A stretch of 64,000 nt of DNA from assembly GCF_000196015.1 (NCBI RefSeq), contig NC_007973.1:1798001-1862000 (forward strand), in the 5' to 3' direction. Shown in pieces: positions 17,062 to 26,522 of this stretch. The stretch is from Cupriavidus metallidurans CH34. Lineage in GTDB: Bacteria > Pseudomonadota > Gammaproteobacteria > Burkholderiales > Burkholderiaceae. The translations under genes were made by a program, and so were the position numbers. Every line of letters starts with the position of its first letter. Position 1 is the first letter of the stretch. Below the pieces are notes generated by a model. It was given only the letters and a program-made list of their open reading frames with translations, was not told the origin of the DNA and ran no database searches.

Positions 17062-17493
17062 ATGTTCAAACACATCCTGCTGCCCGTTGACGGTTCCGAC
17101 CAATCGCGCAAGGCTGTATCGGCGGCCATTGAATTTGCCCGTAGCACCAGGGCCCGCCTGACGCCATACATTTGCAAGGAAGAGCCTCGCTTGTCCATTT
17201 CGATGAGCGCGGCGGTTGATACCGGAAGTGTCGAGAGCAGGCTCGAAAGTGCGGCCCGGGAGGAACTCTCCCGGATTGAAGCCGCAGCCGCATTGGCGGG
17301 AGTACCGTGTATCGGAAAAACGTCCTCCGCCTCGGCACCACATCTTGGGATTATCGAGAAAGCCAATGAACTGCAGTGCGACGTCATTTTCATGGCGTCT
17401 CACGGTCGAAAGGGGTTGGGAAAACTGCTGCTTGGCAGCGTCACACAGGACGTGCTCTCCCATAGCACGATCCCCGTTCTCGTGTTCCGATAA
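17062..17493 (+). CDS. Universal stress protein, UspA family (first copy)
   Basis: A 143-residue single-domain Usp. It starts MFKHILLPVDGSD, the usual first strand and nucleotide-contacting Asp. It ends with the ATP-binding loop MASHGRKGLGKLLLGSVTQDVL (G-x2-G-x9-G-S/T) and the strand IPVLVFR. Usp proteins are cytoplasmic, nucleotide-binding and induced by growth arrest or oxygen limitation. It is followed 47 bp later by a second Usp gene. The two differ in sequence, so this is an old duplication, not a recent tandem. Confidence 0.9.
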   Translation: MFKHILLPVDGSDQSRKAVSAAIEFARSTRARLTPYICKEEPRLSISMSAAVDTGSVESRLESAAREELSRIEAAAALAGVPCIGKTSSASAPHLGIIEKANELQCDVIFMASHGRKGLGKLLLGSVTQDVLSHSTIPVLVFR

Positions 17494-17540
17494 GCGCAGT
17501 TCGCCAGACGATTCCACAAACAGAAGAGGAGGAGGTCATC

Positions 17541-17981
17541 GTGTACAAGAAAATCCTGTTGGCTGTTGATGATAGTGATGCCGCCGAGCTTGCCCTTGCG
17601 CAGGCCGTGACCGTCGCAAAAGCCATGAGCGCGGAGGTCAAGGCATTGTTTGTTGTCACACAGGCGCTCGGCAGCACCTTGACGCCTGCCGAGGCGGCAA
17701 CCGCGGCCATCGGCAAGCGGATACTGGAACATGTCCGGTCGAAGATGGAAGCCAACGGCTTGCACTACTCCACCGAGTTGCTTGAGGAGGCGGGGTCGGC
17801 AGCAGGCCAGATTGCCGACACGATCACCAGCGAAGCCAATGACTGGGAGGCCGATCTGATCGTAATGGGAACGCATGGCCGACGCGGCATCAAGCGTATG
17901 GTGCTTGGTAGCGTTTCAGAGGGTGTATTAACGCAATCCCGGATCCCTGTGCTGGTGGTGCGCAGCGATTTCGAGGATTGA
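17541..17981 (+). CDS. Universal stress protein, UspA family (second copy)
   Basis: A 146-residue Usp. The GTG start at 17541 is supported by GAGGAGG about 8 nt upstream. It begins YKKILLAVDDSDAAELAL and carries the loop MGTHGRRGIKRMVLGSVSEGVL, the intact G-x2-G-x9-G-S pattern for ATP binding, then IPVLVVRSD. It is likely co-transcribed with the first Usp gene. Proximity to phaC and an oxygen-linked regulator suggests roles in anaerobic or stationary survival, by analogy with other Burkholderiaceae. Confidence 0.9.
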   Translation: MYKKILLAVDDSDAAELALAQAVTVAKAMSAEVKALFVVTQALGSTLTPAEAATAAIGKRILEHVRSKMEANGLHYSTELLEEAGSAAGQIADTITSEANDWEADLIVMGTHGRRGIKRMVLGSVSEGVLTQSRIPVLVVRSDFED

Positions 17982-18206
17982 ACGTCCGGGACGTGCTGAC
18001 TGGCCGCTCATTGCCAATGTTGCGCTGACACCGTTGCTGAAAGCAGCATGCAGCATCGACATTGGGCAGCACTGCACGCCCCGGATAGGTCCGGCAGACG
18101 TTCGCTTTGCCGGCCAATTGTGACTGTTCCCGCCGGAGCTTGGGAAACATCCGTTCCTATCCAATTGCACTTGCTGTTGGTATACGGGTTTTCTTCAGGA
18201 ACAGTC

Positions 18207-18452
18207 GTGCAGTCCCAAGTACCCATGCATCAAGCCCCACCTTCGCGCCTTGGCTGCGACGCGACCGATGCTATTCGTCAACTCAAGACGCTGACCGAGA
18301 TTCTTCCGACCGCCAGTCTGCTGCGCAAGGCCGCGTTGGCCCTGCTGTTGGAAGCGAATGCCAGGGCGCAACCGGATGCCTTGCCAATGGCGTTGGCATC
18401 GCCTCCCGCACTGACGCCTGCGGTCCCGGAGATCACTGGGAGGCCCGCATGA
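18207..18452 (+). CDS. Small unknown protein (first of a three-gene overlapping set)
   Basis: From a GTG at 18207 with AGGA 6 nt upstream, the frame encodes 81 residues. A Cys is present early (RLGCDATDAIRQLKTLTEIL), followed by a hydrophobic helix (LLRKAALALLLEAN) and an Ala/Pro-rich tail. I do not recognise it. Its stop overlaps the next start (ATGA), which strongly suggests real translation. Context: 150 bp upstream of a tyrosine-recombinase relic, so probably mobile-element cargo or an accessory gene. Confidence 0.55.
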   Translation: MQSQVPMHQAPPSRLGCDATDAIRQLKTLTEILPTASLLRKAALALLLEANARAQPDALPMALASPPALTPAVPEITGRPA

Positions 18453-18568
18453 CAGCCGCCGAATTCCAGCAGCTTGTCATGCAGATGGGGCGAGCGCTCG
18501 CAATACTCAGTGTCATTCTCCTTGTCGTCATTCGACTGGCATACCCGGGCGAAAATGGCAAAAAGTAG
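18449..18568 (+). CDS. Very small membrane protein, 39 residues
   Basis: It starts at an ATG overlapping the previous stop by ATGA, with GGGAGG about 6 nt upstream. The protein has a polar N-terminus (MTAAEFQQLVMQMGR), one transmembrane helix (ALAILSVILLVVIRLAY) and a short basic tail (PGENGKK). This is a typical small inner-membrane protein with an N-out or N-in helix. It is too short for standard gene finding, but ribosome site, overlaps at both ends and helix quality support it. No family is recognised. Confidence 0.6.
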   Translation: MTAAEFQQLVMQMGRALAILSVILLVVIRLAYPGENGKK

Positions 18569-19031
18569 CCGCCCCCGCAAGCCGTATCGCCCACGTCAGA
18601 CAGAGGCCCATCTCACCGGACGCCTGCAGCCGTGGGTGCTCGACAAGCTCTTCGCACCGCTCGAAAGCATGTTGCAACACATCCGGGACGGCGGCGAGCT
18701 GGAGGTCGACGACGATGAGCAGCTTTGGTACTACAGCACGACGATGGGAGGCAGTTTCAAATGTGCAGAACTGCTCGAGTCGTTCGGCGACATCTTCGCC
18801 CGGCAGCGGCAGCGCGATACGCATGCACCGGATCCCGAAGCGCTGTATGCCATGGCGGCAAGCATGACGGCGGAAATCCTGGCGATGCGCGAGGTGGAGG
18901 CTGCCATTGCCTGCGCCAGCGAGATGCGCGGCTATATGGCCGCGTCGTCATTGGGGAACATGAAAGATGCGGTGCTGCTGGCATCGCTGGACAGTCACAT
19001 GACGACTGTGTATGGGCAGGGCGACGCGTAA
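18555..19031 (+). CDS. Unknown 158-residue protein with RPRKPYRPR N-terminus
   Basis: I chose the ATG at 18555, overlapping the small membrane gene by 14 bp; the frame is open further upstream but not convincingly coding. The basic Pro/Arg N-terminus (SSRPRKPYRPRQTEAH) is followed by a helical, acidic body (LDKLFAPLESMLQHIRDGGELEVDDDEQ) with many Ala/Met residues. Small proteins with a similar K/R-x-Y-R-P-R start occur in Burkholderiaceae prophages and plasmids, which fits the adjacent integrase relic. No catalytic motif is seen. A cytoplasmic regulatory or adaptor role is possible but not shown. Confidence 0.6.
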   Translation: MAKSSRPRKPYRPRQTEAHLTGRLQPWVLDKLFAPLESMLQHIRDGGELEVDDDEQLWYYSTTMGGSFKCAELLESFGDIFARQRQRDTHAPDPEALYAMAASMTAEILAMREVEAAIACASEMRGYMAASSLGNMKDAVLLASLDSHMTTVYGQGDA

Positions 19032-19112
19032 GCGCTGAGGGCGTGTCTCGCCTGTCCTGTCCTCCTGTCTCATGGGGTTGTGACGGACGACTCCTGTGAG
19101 GGGTGCTAAGCC

Positions 19113-19137
19113 GGAATCCCAGATTTGCTGGGATTCC
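19113..19137. terminator. Hairpin between convergent small-gene operon and integrase relic
   Basis: GGAATCCCA-GATTTGC-TGGGATTCC is a perfect 9-bp stem with a 7-nt loop, placed between two convergent stops. Only TT follows on the plus strand, so termination would be weak. It could also be part of an attachment or recombination site left by the integrase element. Confidence 0.45.
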
Positions 19138-19159
19138 TTACGATCCAGTGGGTTATCGG

Positions 19160-19393
19160 CTATTTTCGGGCGCCGAAGGCCTGCCGCATCTGCTTGGCGC
19201 GCTCAAGCTCACCGCCGCGCAAGTACATCGACGTTGTTGCGATCGACGCATGGCGCAGGTTGTCGCGTTCGGCCGTGAGTTCGACGCCGCGGGCCAGTGC
19301 GTGGCTGGCATGACTGTGTCTCATCCAATGGGGCGTTGCGCGGCGTAGCTTCTCCGTAGCCACCGGATGAACGCCTTTGATGACGTCTGCGGC
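19160..19393 (-). pseudogene. C-terminal fragment of a tyrosine recombinase (phage-type integrase)
   Basis: The frame reads ...TPHWMRHSHASHAL, DNLRHASIATTSMYL and GGELERAKQM. These are the H-x-x-R box, the second His and the catalytic Tyr of tyrosine recombinases. The upstream catalytic Arg and the whole N-terminal DNA-binding half are missing, and an in-frame stop at 19394-19396 closes the frame. It is therefore a relic of an integrated element whose body has been lost. The preceding hairpin and the small unknown genes may be its remaining cargo. Confidence 0.8.
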
Positions 19394-19708
19394 CTAGTTA
19401 AAATCAGAATTCGAACGGCTGGGTCATCGAAACCGTGGCCGCCGCAAGCGCGCGACGCCACCATCCGTGATCGTGGGCAAGCACAAGCGTGGCTGGAGAT
19501 GGCGGGCTACAAGCTGTCCGAAATGGAAATTGGCACGCTGACCCGACTCGGCGGGTGGATGTTCAAGGCCAACGTGGCATTCGATGATCACCCCGATTCC
19601 CTGCGGTTTGCGGGCCGGATCCGTACCGTGACCGTCGAATCGATCGAGACCTTCCTCAAGACCCAGCGAAAGGGCTGGGATATCTTCGAGATTCCGGGTC
19701 GGTGCTAG
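19367..19708 (+). CDS. Hypothetical protein, start uncertain
   Basis: An open frame of 113 codons overlapping the end of the integrase relic. The last ~65 codons (from MAGYKLSEMEIGTLTRLGGW to the end) show strong G/C third positions and a protein-like pattern including VTVESIETFLKTQRKGWD. The first ~45 codons do not. The real start may be the ATG at 19499, or this may itself be a truncated gene fused to relic sequence. I do not recognise the family, and no ribosome site decides the start. Confidence 0.4.
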   Translation: MNAFDDVCGLVKIRIRTAGSSKPWPPQARDATIRDRGQAQAWLEMAGYKLSEMEIGTLTRLGGWMFKANVAFDDHPDSLRFAGRIRTVTVESIETFLKTQRKGWDIFEIPGRC

Positions 19709-19804
19709 ACATTAATCGCTGACAGAGATTTCCGCTCGAGGCTTGCCGCTTGTCAGATGGACATTGGCAAGCCCGGACCGGTCATCTCCCGTCTGGATCT
19801 CCGA

Positions 19805-20947
19805 TTAAGCCTTCCTGTTTACCCCACGCCGTACATTTACCGCCTCGCTCAGCAGTTCCAGCACCGTCACGGAGTCCTCCCACCCGATGCAGGCGTCCGT
19901 GATGCTCTGACCATAAGTGAGACCCGATGGGTTGTGTTCTCCTGGGGTGAACTTCTGCGCGCCGGGTACCAGATGGCTCTCGACCATCAGGCCGAAGATC
20001 GACTGGCTGCCGCCGCTGATCTGCTGCGCCACGTCGCGTGCGACGTCGATCTGGCGTTGGTGCTGCTTGTTGCTGTTGGCATGGCTGCAATCGACCATCA
20101 ACGAATTGCGCAGCCGCGCCGCTTCCAGTTCCTTGCACGCTGCGGCGACAACCTCCGCGTCGTAGTTGGGCGCCTTGCCGCCGCGAAGAATGACGTGGCA
20201 GTCCGGGTTGCCCTTGGTATGGACCGTCGCGACCTGGCCGTTCTTGTGCACGCCAAGGAAGTGGTGCGGGCGCGATGCGGCCTGGATCGCGTCGATCGCG
20301 ATCTTGATGTTTCCGTCGGTGCCATTCTTGAAGCCAATGGGCGCGGAGACGCCCGAAGCCAGTTCCCGGTGTACCTGGCTCTCGGTCGTGCGGGCGCCAA
20401 TCGCGCCCCAGCAGATCAGATCGCCGATGTACTGGGGCGAAATGACGTCCAGGAACTCGCCGGCCGCCGGCAACCCGAGGCGGTTGATATCCACCAGCAG
20501 GCTGCGCGCGATGCGCAGGCCTTCGTCGATGCGATAGCTCTCGTCCAGGTAGGGGTCGTTGATCAGGCCCTTCCAGCCGACCGTGGTGCGGGGCTTCTCG
20601 AAATACACCCGCATCACGATTTCCAGCGAGTCCGCGTAGCGCTCGCGTTCGGCCGCCAGACGCCGTGCGTAGTCGAGCGCGGCCTGCGGGTCGTGGATCG
20701 AGCAGGGGCCCATGATCACGAGCAGCCGGTCATCACTGCCATGCAGAATGCGGGAGATGCGCTGGCGCGTCTGGGTGACCAGCGATTCAACGGGGGTGCC
20801 ACGGATGGGGAAGAAACGGATCAAGTGCTCGGGCGGGGGCAGCGGGATGATGTCCTCCACGCGCGCATCGTCCGTCACACTGGTGCGGTCCGGCGGCGCC
20901 TGCCAGCCTTCGGCAACGCTGGGCGGGGACTTTTGTGGATCATTCAT
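19805..20947 (-). CDS. aroG: 3-deoxy-7-phosphoheptulonate synthase (DAHP synthase, type I)
   Basis: A 380-residue cytoplasmic enzyme. It condenses phosphoenolpyruvate and erythrose 4-phosphate in the first step of aromatic amino acid synthesis. Type I motifs are present: VIMGPCSIHDP (PEP/metal-binding Cys region), MRVYFEKPRTTVGWKGLINDP, GARTTESQVHRELASG, IGFKNGTDG and DCSHANSNKQ. The start ATG has CAGGAG 6-7 nt upstream. The N-terminal ~35 residues are extended and Pro-rich compared with E. coli AroG. The AroF/G/H feedback type cannot be assigned by eye. It stands alone, with an MFS gene divergent. Confidence 0.95.
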   Translation of the reverse strand: MNDPQKSPPSVAEGWQAPPDRTSVTDDARVEDIIPLPPPEHLIRFFPIRGTPVESLVTQTRQRISRILHGSDDRLLVIMGPCSIHDPQAALDYARRLAAERERYADSLEIVMRVYFEKPRTTVGWKGLINDPYLDESYRIDEGLRIARSLLVDINRLGLPAAGEFLDVISPQYIGDLICWGAIGARTTESQVHRELASGVSAPIGFKNGTDGNIKIAIDAIQAASRPHHFLGVHKNGQVATVHTKGNPDCHVILRGGKAPNYDAEVVAAACKELEAARLRNSLMVDCSHANSNKQHQRQIDVARDVAQQISGGSQSIFGLMVESHLVPGAQKFTPGEHNPSGLTYGQSITDACIGWEDSVTVLELLSEAVNVRRGVNRKA

Positions 20948-21237
20948 GGCTGACTCCTGGGGGAAACTGGGGAATATTGTGCGGCGGCTGATGCCAACCA
21001 GGCTTTGTAGCGGAACTCGGCAAATCTGTCATTGCGATACCGCAGGCTAGATCGGGAGAGATTTTAAATGAGCGGAAGGCATGGAAGGCGCGAAAGGAAC
21101 GAGGCAGGCATATGACCCGTCCGGTTTCTGCAGGGCAGGCCAGTACTGGTGTTCGGGAGCATTTCCTTGACGGCGCAATTAATGGAGAATGGGCGAACCT
21201 GTCTTCACCACGGCAGGACACAAAATAGAACCACGAT

Positions 21238-22473
21238 ATGTCCTCTCGATCCTCGCTGCGCCCCGTCTTGCCGATTCTCATCGGCGCGTCAGTCATGCTG
21301 TCCCTTGCCATGGGACTGCGTCAGAGTCTCGGAATCTTCGTGCCGCCGCTGACGCGGGACATCGGGATAACGGTGGGCGACTTCACCATCGCGGTAGCGG
21401 TGCAGAACCTCACCTGGGGCTTGCTGCAGCCATTCGCCGGCGCGCTGGCGGTCCGGACCGGTTTTCGTCCGCTGATGATGGGGGGATCGTTGCTGTACCT
21501 CATTGGCCTGGTGTTGCTGGCCACGGCTAATGGCTTGTGGGCCGTGGTGATTGGTGCTGGTGTGCTGATTGGCATGGCCATGGCCACTACTGGCACAGCC
21601 TTGGCCATGGCCGCGGCGTCGAGCGCGGTCAGTCAGAACGTGCGAAGCATGATTCTGGGCCTGGTGTCCGCTTCGGGATCGATCGGCGCAATGATCGCGG
21701 CGCCGCTGGGTCAGGGCATCACCGGGGAGTGGGGCTGGCGCATGGGCGTGGCAGCCTTTGCAGTGCTGGCGGTCGTGATGTTGCCCGCCGCATGGTTTGC
21801 GGGCCGCGCGGACAAGGTGCGGGAAGCGCCGGCGGCGCGGGCGCAGCCAGAACAGAGCGGCCGCCAGGCCCTGATGACCGCGCTGCGACACCCTCCGTTC
21901 GTCGTCATGGCGCTCGCCTATACGGTATGCGGCATGCAACTGGTCTTCCTGACCACGCACCTTCCCGCATATCTGGAAGTCTGCGGCATGGATCCGATGT
22001 TATCCGCCAAGGCGCTCGGCCTGATCGGCGGATTCAATATTCTGGGAAGCCTGTTCTTTGGATGGGCCGGCGGCAGGGTCAACAAGCTGCTATTGCTGGG
22101 TGGCATCTACATCTGCCGATCCATCGGCTTCATCTGGTTCTTCCATGCCCTGCCGACACCAGAAAGCACGATGATGTTCTCCGCGATCATGGGCTTTCTG
22201 TGGCTCGGTGTGTCGCCGCTGGTGCAGGGGTGGATTGCCCAGACGTTTGGTCTGCGCTGGCAGGCAATGATCGCCGGCGTGGCGTTCTTCAGCCATCAGA
22301 TCGGCAGTTTCATTGGCGCCTTCGGTGGCGGCTGGCTCTACGACCAGATGCAGAGTTACTCGCTGGCGTGGAAGGTCGGTGCGTCGCTTGGCTTGACCCT
22401 CGGGCTGATCCAGGTTGCGTTCGCCTTTGCTTCCAGGCCGCGGGCGCCACGGCTGGTGCCCGCGGCGGAGTAG
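21238..22473 (+). CDS. Major facilitator superfamily transporter
   Basis: A 411-residue permease with 12 predicted helices and a basic, Ala-rich central loop (GRADKVREAPAARAQPEQ). GLRQSLGIFVPPLTRDIG at the start and an Asn/Pro-poor helix 4 resemble the monocarboxylate/OFA-like MFS branch (YbfB/YybF type). The substrate is unknown. The ribosome site is weak. It is divergent from aroG with 290 bp between, and no partner gene adjoins it. Confidence 0.85.
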   Translation: MSSRSSLRPVLPILIGASVMLSLAMGLRQSLGIFVPPLTRDIGITVGDFTIAVAVQNLTWGLLQPFAGALAVRTGFRPLMMGGSLLYLIGLVLLATANGLWAVVIGAGVLIGMAMATTGTALAMAAASSAVSQNVRSMILGLVSASGSIGAMIAAPLGQGITGEWGWRMGVAAFAVLAVVMLPAAWFAGRADKVREAPAARAQPEQSGRQALMTALRHPPFVVMALAYTVCGMQLVFLTTHLPAYLEVCGMDPMLSAKALGLIGGFNILGSLFFGWAGGRVNKLLLLGGIYICRSIGFIWFFHALPTPESTMMFSAIMGFLWLGVSPLVQGWIAQTFGLRWQAMIAGVAFFSHQIGSFIGAFGGGWLYDQMQSYSLAWKVGASLGLTLGLIQVAFAFASRPRAPRLVPAAE

Positions 22474-22534
22474 GGGCTATCGGCGTTGCCGGCCTCGCGG
22501 AGGTGTCGAGTTCGAGATCGGCGGTAGACGGAAC

Positions 22535-22551
22535 GCCGTCCATCGGACGGC
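22535..22551. terminator. Hairpin between convergent MFS and ABC-exporter genes
   Basis: GCCGTCC-ATC-GGACGGC is a 7-bp perfect stem in the 86-bp gap between two convergent stops. T-poor on both sides, so it is a weak or Rho-assisted terminator at best. Confidence 0.45.
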
Positions 22552-22559
22552 TCCCTCCT

Positions 22560-23756
22560 TTACGCCATCTGGCTGATCGTCTTGCGGAAGCGCCGCAGCG
22601 ATATCACGAAAAACGCCGCCCCGATCACGAACAGCGCGACGAACTGCACCCACACGACCTCAAGGCCCGCACCACGGAACAGGATCGCCTGGCTGAGTTC
22701 CACGAAGTGGGTGGTGGGCGCCGCCAGCATGATGTACTGGACAATCTCCGGCATGCTTTCGCGTGGCGTATTCCCGCCGGACAACATCTGCAGCGGCATC
22801 AGCACGAGCACGAGCAGCATGCCGAACTGCGGCATCGAGCGCGCCAGCGTGGCCATGAAGATGCCCATCGAGGTGGTGGCGAACAGGAGCAGCGCGGCGC
22901 CGCACAGGAAGAGCGTTTCCGACCCGGCGATCGGCACGTGCAGGGCGCCACGCACGATCAACATCAGTGACATGGCGGCGGCGACCAGCACCACCAGCCC
23001 CATAGACCAGACCTTGCTGAGCATGATTTCCGACGGCGTGACGGGCATGACCAGCAGGTGTTCGATCGTGCCGTGCTCACGCTCGCGGATCAACGCGGCG
23101 CCAGTCAGGATGATCGACAGCATGGTGATGTTGTTGATGATCTGGTTCAGCGCGCCGAACCATGCCAGTGTCAGCGTTGGGTTGAAGCGCACACGCAGCG
23201 CCAGTTCCACGGGCAGCCGGGTGGTGGAGCGGTAGCGGTCCACGAACGTCTGGATTTCGCCCGAGACGATCTGCTGAACGTAACCGCTGCCAGTAAATGC
23301 CTGGCTCATGCGCGTGGCGTCGACGTTGAGCTGAATCTCGGCGAAGCGTCCGCCCAGGACATCCCGCTGGAAATTCGGGGGGATATTGAGCGCGAACGTG
23401 TAGTTGCCAGCATCCATGCCTGCGTTGACTTCCGACGACGTGATCATTTGCGGCATGGTGAACTGCGGCGGGAAGAGGGCGGAAGCGATCTGTTGCGACA
23501 GCGGCGAATGGTCTTCGTCAACGATGGCGATCGGCGCCATGTGCAGCGTATCGGGCTGGGCCGTGGCGGCCGTGTACACCGAAGCCGTGAACGTGTAGAT
23601 GATCAGCACCAGCATGATCGGGTCACGCGCCAGGCTCCAGAGCTCCTTGACGCCGAGCCGGTAGATGTTCGCCAGATGGCGCAGCGTGCCGCGTCGTGCA
23701 TCGGCGCGAGCGGGAGTGGCTGCAGGGGTGGAGGCGTTGGGCGCGGCGTCCATCAT
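22560..23756 (-). CDS. ABC-2 type exporter permease (YhhJ-like)
   Basis: A 398-residue permease of the ABC-2 family, starting at an ATG that overlaps the upstream stop (ATGA). Layout: one N-terminal helix ([15 protein letters not shown]), a large periplasmic domain, and five C-terminal helices including the ABC-2 motif [18 protein letters not shown]. The same frame stays open upstream inside the ATPase gene, but that extension is antisense-like noise. With the fused ATPase, the HlyD-type adaptor and the outer-membrane lipoprotein it completes a four-gene exporter operon. The substrate is unknown; related sets export drugs or act in stress. Confidence 0.9.
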   Translation of the reverse strand: MMDAAPNASTPAATPARADARRGTLRHLANIYRLGVKELWSLARDPIMLVLIIYTFTASVYTAATAQPDTLHMAPIAIVDEDHSPLSQQIASALFPPQFTMPQMITSSEVNAGMDAGNYTFALNIPPNFQRDVLGGRFAEIQLNVDATRMSQAFTGSGYVQQIVSGEIQTFVDRYRSTTRLPVELALRVRFNPTLTLAWFGALNQIINNITMLSIILTGAALIREREHGTIEHLLVMPVTPSEIMLSKVWSMGLVVLVAAAMSLMLIVRGALHVPIAGSETLFLCGAALLLFATTSMGIFMATLARSMPQFGMLLVLVLMPLQMLSGGNTPRESMPEIVQYIMLAAPTTHFVELSQAILFRGAGLEVVWVQFVALFVIGAAFFVISLRRFRKTISQMA

Positions 23757-26512
23757 TTGTCCTGCTTGGCCAGCAGCGCCACCGTCAACCCGAGAATGAC
23801 GGGGATGGCGATCAGCATCGGCCAGTACGAAGCGTGAAGGTCGGAGAAACCAAGCGCCTTGTTGAAGACGCCACGGCTGATGATGAGCATGTGCGTGGCG
23901 GGATAAATGCCGCCGATCACCTTGCCCGCGCCCTCCATCGAGGATACCGGCGTCAGAAGCCCCGAGAACTGTATGGTCGGGATCATCGTGCCGATCATCG
24001 TGAAGAAGAGGGCGGCGATCTGGCTGCGGGTGAACGTCGATGCGAACAGGCCAACGCCCGTGGACACGACGTTGAAGATCAGCGCCGCCAGCACCAGCGC
24101 CAGAAAGTTGCCTTTCACCGGTACCCCAAACAGGGTGACCGCCAGGAACGACATCAGGAAGAAGTTCAGCATCCCAAGGGCGACATACGGCATCTGCTTG
24201 CCCAGCAAGAACTCGGTACGCGTGACGGGAGTGACGTACAGATTCAGGATGGAGCCGAGTTCCTTTTCGCGCACGACCGACAGGGCGGTCAGCATCGCCG
24301 GCATCATCATCAGTAGCAGCGGAATCACGGCCGGCACCATCGCCGGCAAGCTCTTGACGTCTGGGTTGTAGCGGAAGCGGGTCTCGATCGATACATTCGA
24401 TGTGGCTCGCACACCGTAACGCCGTAGCGCCTGATCCGCCAGCCAGATCTGGTGCATACCCTGGACATAGCCCTGAACGGTTTCGGCCCGCATCGGCATT
24501 GCGCCGTCGATCCACGCGCCGATCTGGACTTGCTTGCCACGCGCCACATCGCGTGCGAAGCCTGGCGGAATTTCGATAGCCAGGGCCAGCTTGCCGCTGC
24601 GCAGGCGCGCGTCCATGTCGGCATAGCTCTCAAGTGGCGGCTTCTGGACGAAGTAGCGCGAGCCGGCAATATTGAGCGCGTAGTTCTCGCTCAATGTGGT
24701 CTGGTCGCGGTCGAGGACCGCATAGGTCAAATCCTCAACGTCCATGCTGATGCCGAAGCCCATCACAAGCATCAGGATCACGGAGCCCAGCAAGGCCAGG
24801 GTCAGGCGCACCGGATCGCGTTGAAGCTCCAGCGACTCGCGCCACAGGTAGCTGTACATCCGGCCGAGCGAGAAAGACTGATGCTTGCTTTTTGCCTCGG
24901 CTTCGGCTCCGGCCTCTACCGGGGACGCCGGGGCCTCCGCGCCTTCCGAGGCTGCCTGCGTGCCGCCGCCGGCTGCCACGAGGTAGTCGATAAACGCGGC
25001 TTCCAGCGTATCCGCGCCGCAATCGCTGACGATCTTCTCGGGCGGATCGCTGACCAGCACCTTGCCCGCGTGCATCAGCGAGATGCGGTCGCAGCGGGCC
25101 GCCTCGTTCATGAAGTGCGTGGAGATGAAGATCGTGACATGGTCCTCGCGGGACAGCGCAACCAACAGCCGCCAGAAATTGTCACGCGCCACGGGATCGA
25201 CGCCGGAGGTCGGCTCGTCGAGGATCAGCAGTTCGGGCTTGTGCACCATTGCCACGGCCAGCGAAAGCCTCTGGCGCATACCAAGCGGCAATCCGTCAGG
25301 CAGGCTCTCCATCACGTCCTGCAGCCCGAAGCGCTGGGCCATTTCCTCCACACGGACTTCGATGTCCTCCCTAGGCACGTGAAAGAGCTGGGCGTGAAGC
25401 ACCAGGTTCTGGCGCACCGTCAGTTCGGTGTAAAGCGAGAACGCCTGTGACATGTAGCCCACGCGGCGGCGGGTGTCGATATCGCGCGGATCCACTTCCT
25501 GACCGAACAGCCACGCGCGTCCGTCGCTGGCGGGCAGCAGACCGGTCAGCATCTTCATCGTCGTGGACTTGCCGCAGCCATTGGATCCGAGAAATCCGAA
25601 GATCTCGCCCCGCCGAATCTTGAACTGCACGTGGTCCACCGCGACGAAATCGCCGAAGCGCATGGTCAGGTCTTTCGCCTCGATGGCGATCGGGGTGTTT
25701 TCGTCCACGGCCAACGGCGCGATCACCACGGGCTCGTAGCCACGCTTCTTCTCCTCGGGCAGCAGCCCGATGAACGCGCCTTCGAGATCGGCGGCGCTGG
25801 TGCGGGCCAGCAGTTCTGCCGGCGTCCCGGTATCGAGGATCTTGCCGCTGTCCATCGCCACCAGCCAGTCGAAGCGCTGGGCTTCATCCATATAGGCGGT
25901 GGCGACGATCACGCTCATGCCCGGACGATCCTGGCGGATGCGGGCGATCAGGTCCCAGAACTGGGCGCGTGCCAGGGGATCCACGCCGGTGGTTGGCTCG
26001 TCCAGAATCAGCAGGTCGGGGTCGTGGATCAGCGCGCAGCAAAGGCCAAGCTTCTGCTTCATGCCGCCGGAGAGTTTGCCGGCCGGGCGATCCAGGAACG
26101 GTTGCAGACCGGTGCTGCGCGTGAGGTCGTCGATGCGATGACGCCGTTCGGCCGCACCGTGGCCGAACAGTCTGGCAAAGAACTGCAGGTTTTCCTCGAC
26201 CGACAAAGTCGGGTAGAGGTTCTTGCCCAGCCCCTGCGGCATATAGGCGATGCGCGGGCAGACGGCGTCGCGATGGTCCTTGCGCGACATGTCGCCGCCG
26301 AGCGCGGTGACCGTGCCTTCCTGCACGGCCCGTGCGCCGGCCACCAGCGACAGCAGGCTCGACTTGCCAACACCATCGGGACCGATCACGCCGATCATGC
26401 AGCCCGCGGGAAACTCCAGCGAGATGTCGTCGAGAGCAACCGTCTTGCCATAGCGCAGCGTGACATGCGCGACGCCGGCAACGTGTTCGTGCGTACCCGT
26501 CGAGACGTTCAT
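23753..26512 (-). CDS. RbbA/YhiH-like fused ABC transporter (two ATPases plus ABC-2 permease)
   Basis: A 919-residue fusion. ATPase 1 has Walker [10 protein letters not shown], signature LSGGMKQKL and Walker [14 protein letters not shown]. ATPase 2 has Walker [10 protein letters not shown] and Walker [14 protein letters not shown], but a degenerate signature (PLGMRQRL for LSGGQ). From about residue 560 follows an ABC-2 permease with one N-terminal helix, a periplasmic domain and five helices. This is the layout of E. coli RbbA, reported as ribosome-associated, and of its yhiI-yhiH-yhhJ neighbours. It starts 10 bp after the HlyD gene. Confidence 0.92.
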   Translation of the reverse strand: MNVSTGTHEHVAGVAHVTLRYGKTVALDDISLEFPAGCMIGVIGPDGVGKSSLLSLVAGARAVQEGTVTALGGDMSRKDHRDAVCPRIAYMPQGLGKNLYPTLSVEENLQFFARLFGHGAAERRHRIDDLTRSTGLQPFLDRPAGKLSGGMKQKLGLCCALIHDPDLLILDEPTTGVDPLARAQFWDLIARIRQDRPGMSVIVATAYMDEAQRFDWLVAMDSGKILDTGTPAELLARTSAADLEGAFIGLLPEEKKRGYEPVVIAPLAVDENTPIAIEAKDLTMRFGDFVAVDHVQFKIRRGEIFGFLGSNGCGKSTTMKMLTGLLPASDGRAWLFGQEVDPRDIDTRRRVGYMSQAFSLYTELTVRQNLVLHAQLFHVPREDIEVRVEEMAQRFGLQDVMESLPDGLPLGMRQRLSLAVAMVHKPELLILDEPTSGVDPVARDNFWRLLVALSREDHVTIFISTHFMNEAARCDRISLMHAGKVLVSDPPEKIVSDCGADTLEAAFIDYLVAAGGGTQAASEGAEAPASPVEAGAEAEAKSKHQSFSLGRMYSYLWRESLELQRDPVRLTLALLGSVILMLVMGFGISMDVEDLTYAVLDRDQTTLSENYALNIAGSRYFVQKPPLESYADMDARLRSGKLALAIEIPPGFARDVARGKQVQIGAWIDGAMPMRAETVQGYVQGMHQIWLADQALRRYGVRATSNVSIETRFRYNPDVKSLPAMVPAVIPLLLMMMPAMLTALSVVREKELGSILNLYVTPVTRTEFLLGKQMPYVALGMLNFFLMSFLAVTLFGVPVKGNFLALVLAALIFNVVSTGVGLFASTFTRSQIAALFFTMIGTMIPTIQFSGLLTPVSSMEGAGKVIGGIYPATHMLIISRGVFNKALGFSDLHASYWPMLIAIPVILGLTVALLAKQDK

Positions 26513-26522
26513 TACGCGGTCT

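Noticed and set aside
19757..20953. 398-codon open frame on the plus strand across the DAHP synthase gene
   Set aside because: Antisense to a clear aroG with all family motifs; it is a high-G+C shadow with no ribosome site or recognisable product.
23757..24515. Upstream extension of the ABC permease frame
   Set aside because: Lies within the fused ATPase/permease gene in another frame; composition is Arg/His/Asp-rich and unlike any ABC-2 N-terminus. The ATG overlapping the upstream stop is preferred.
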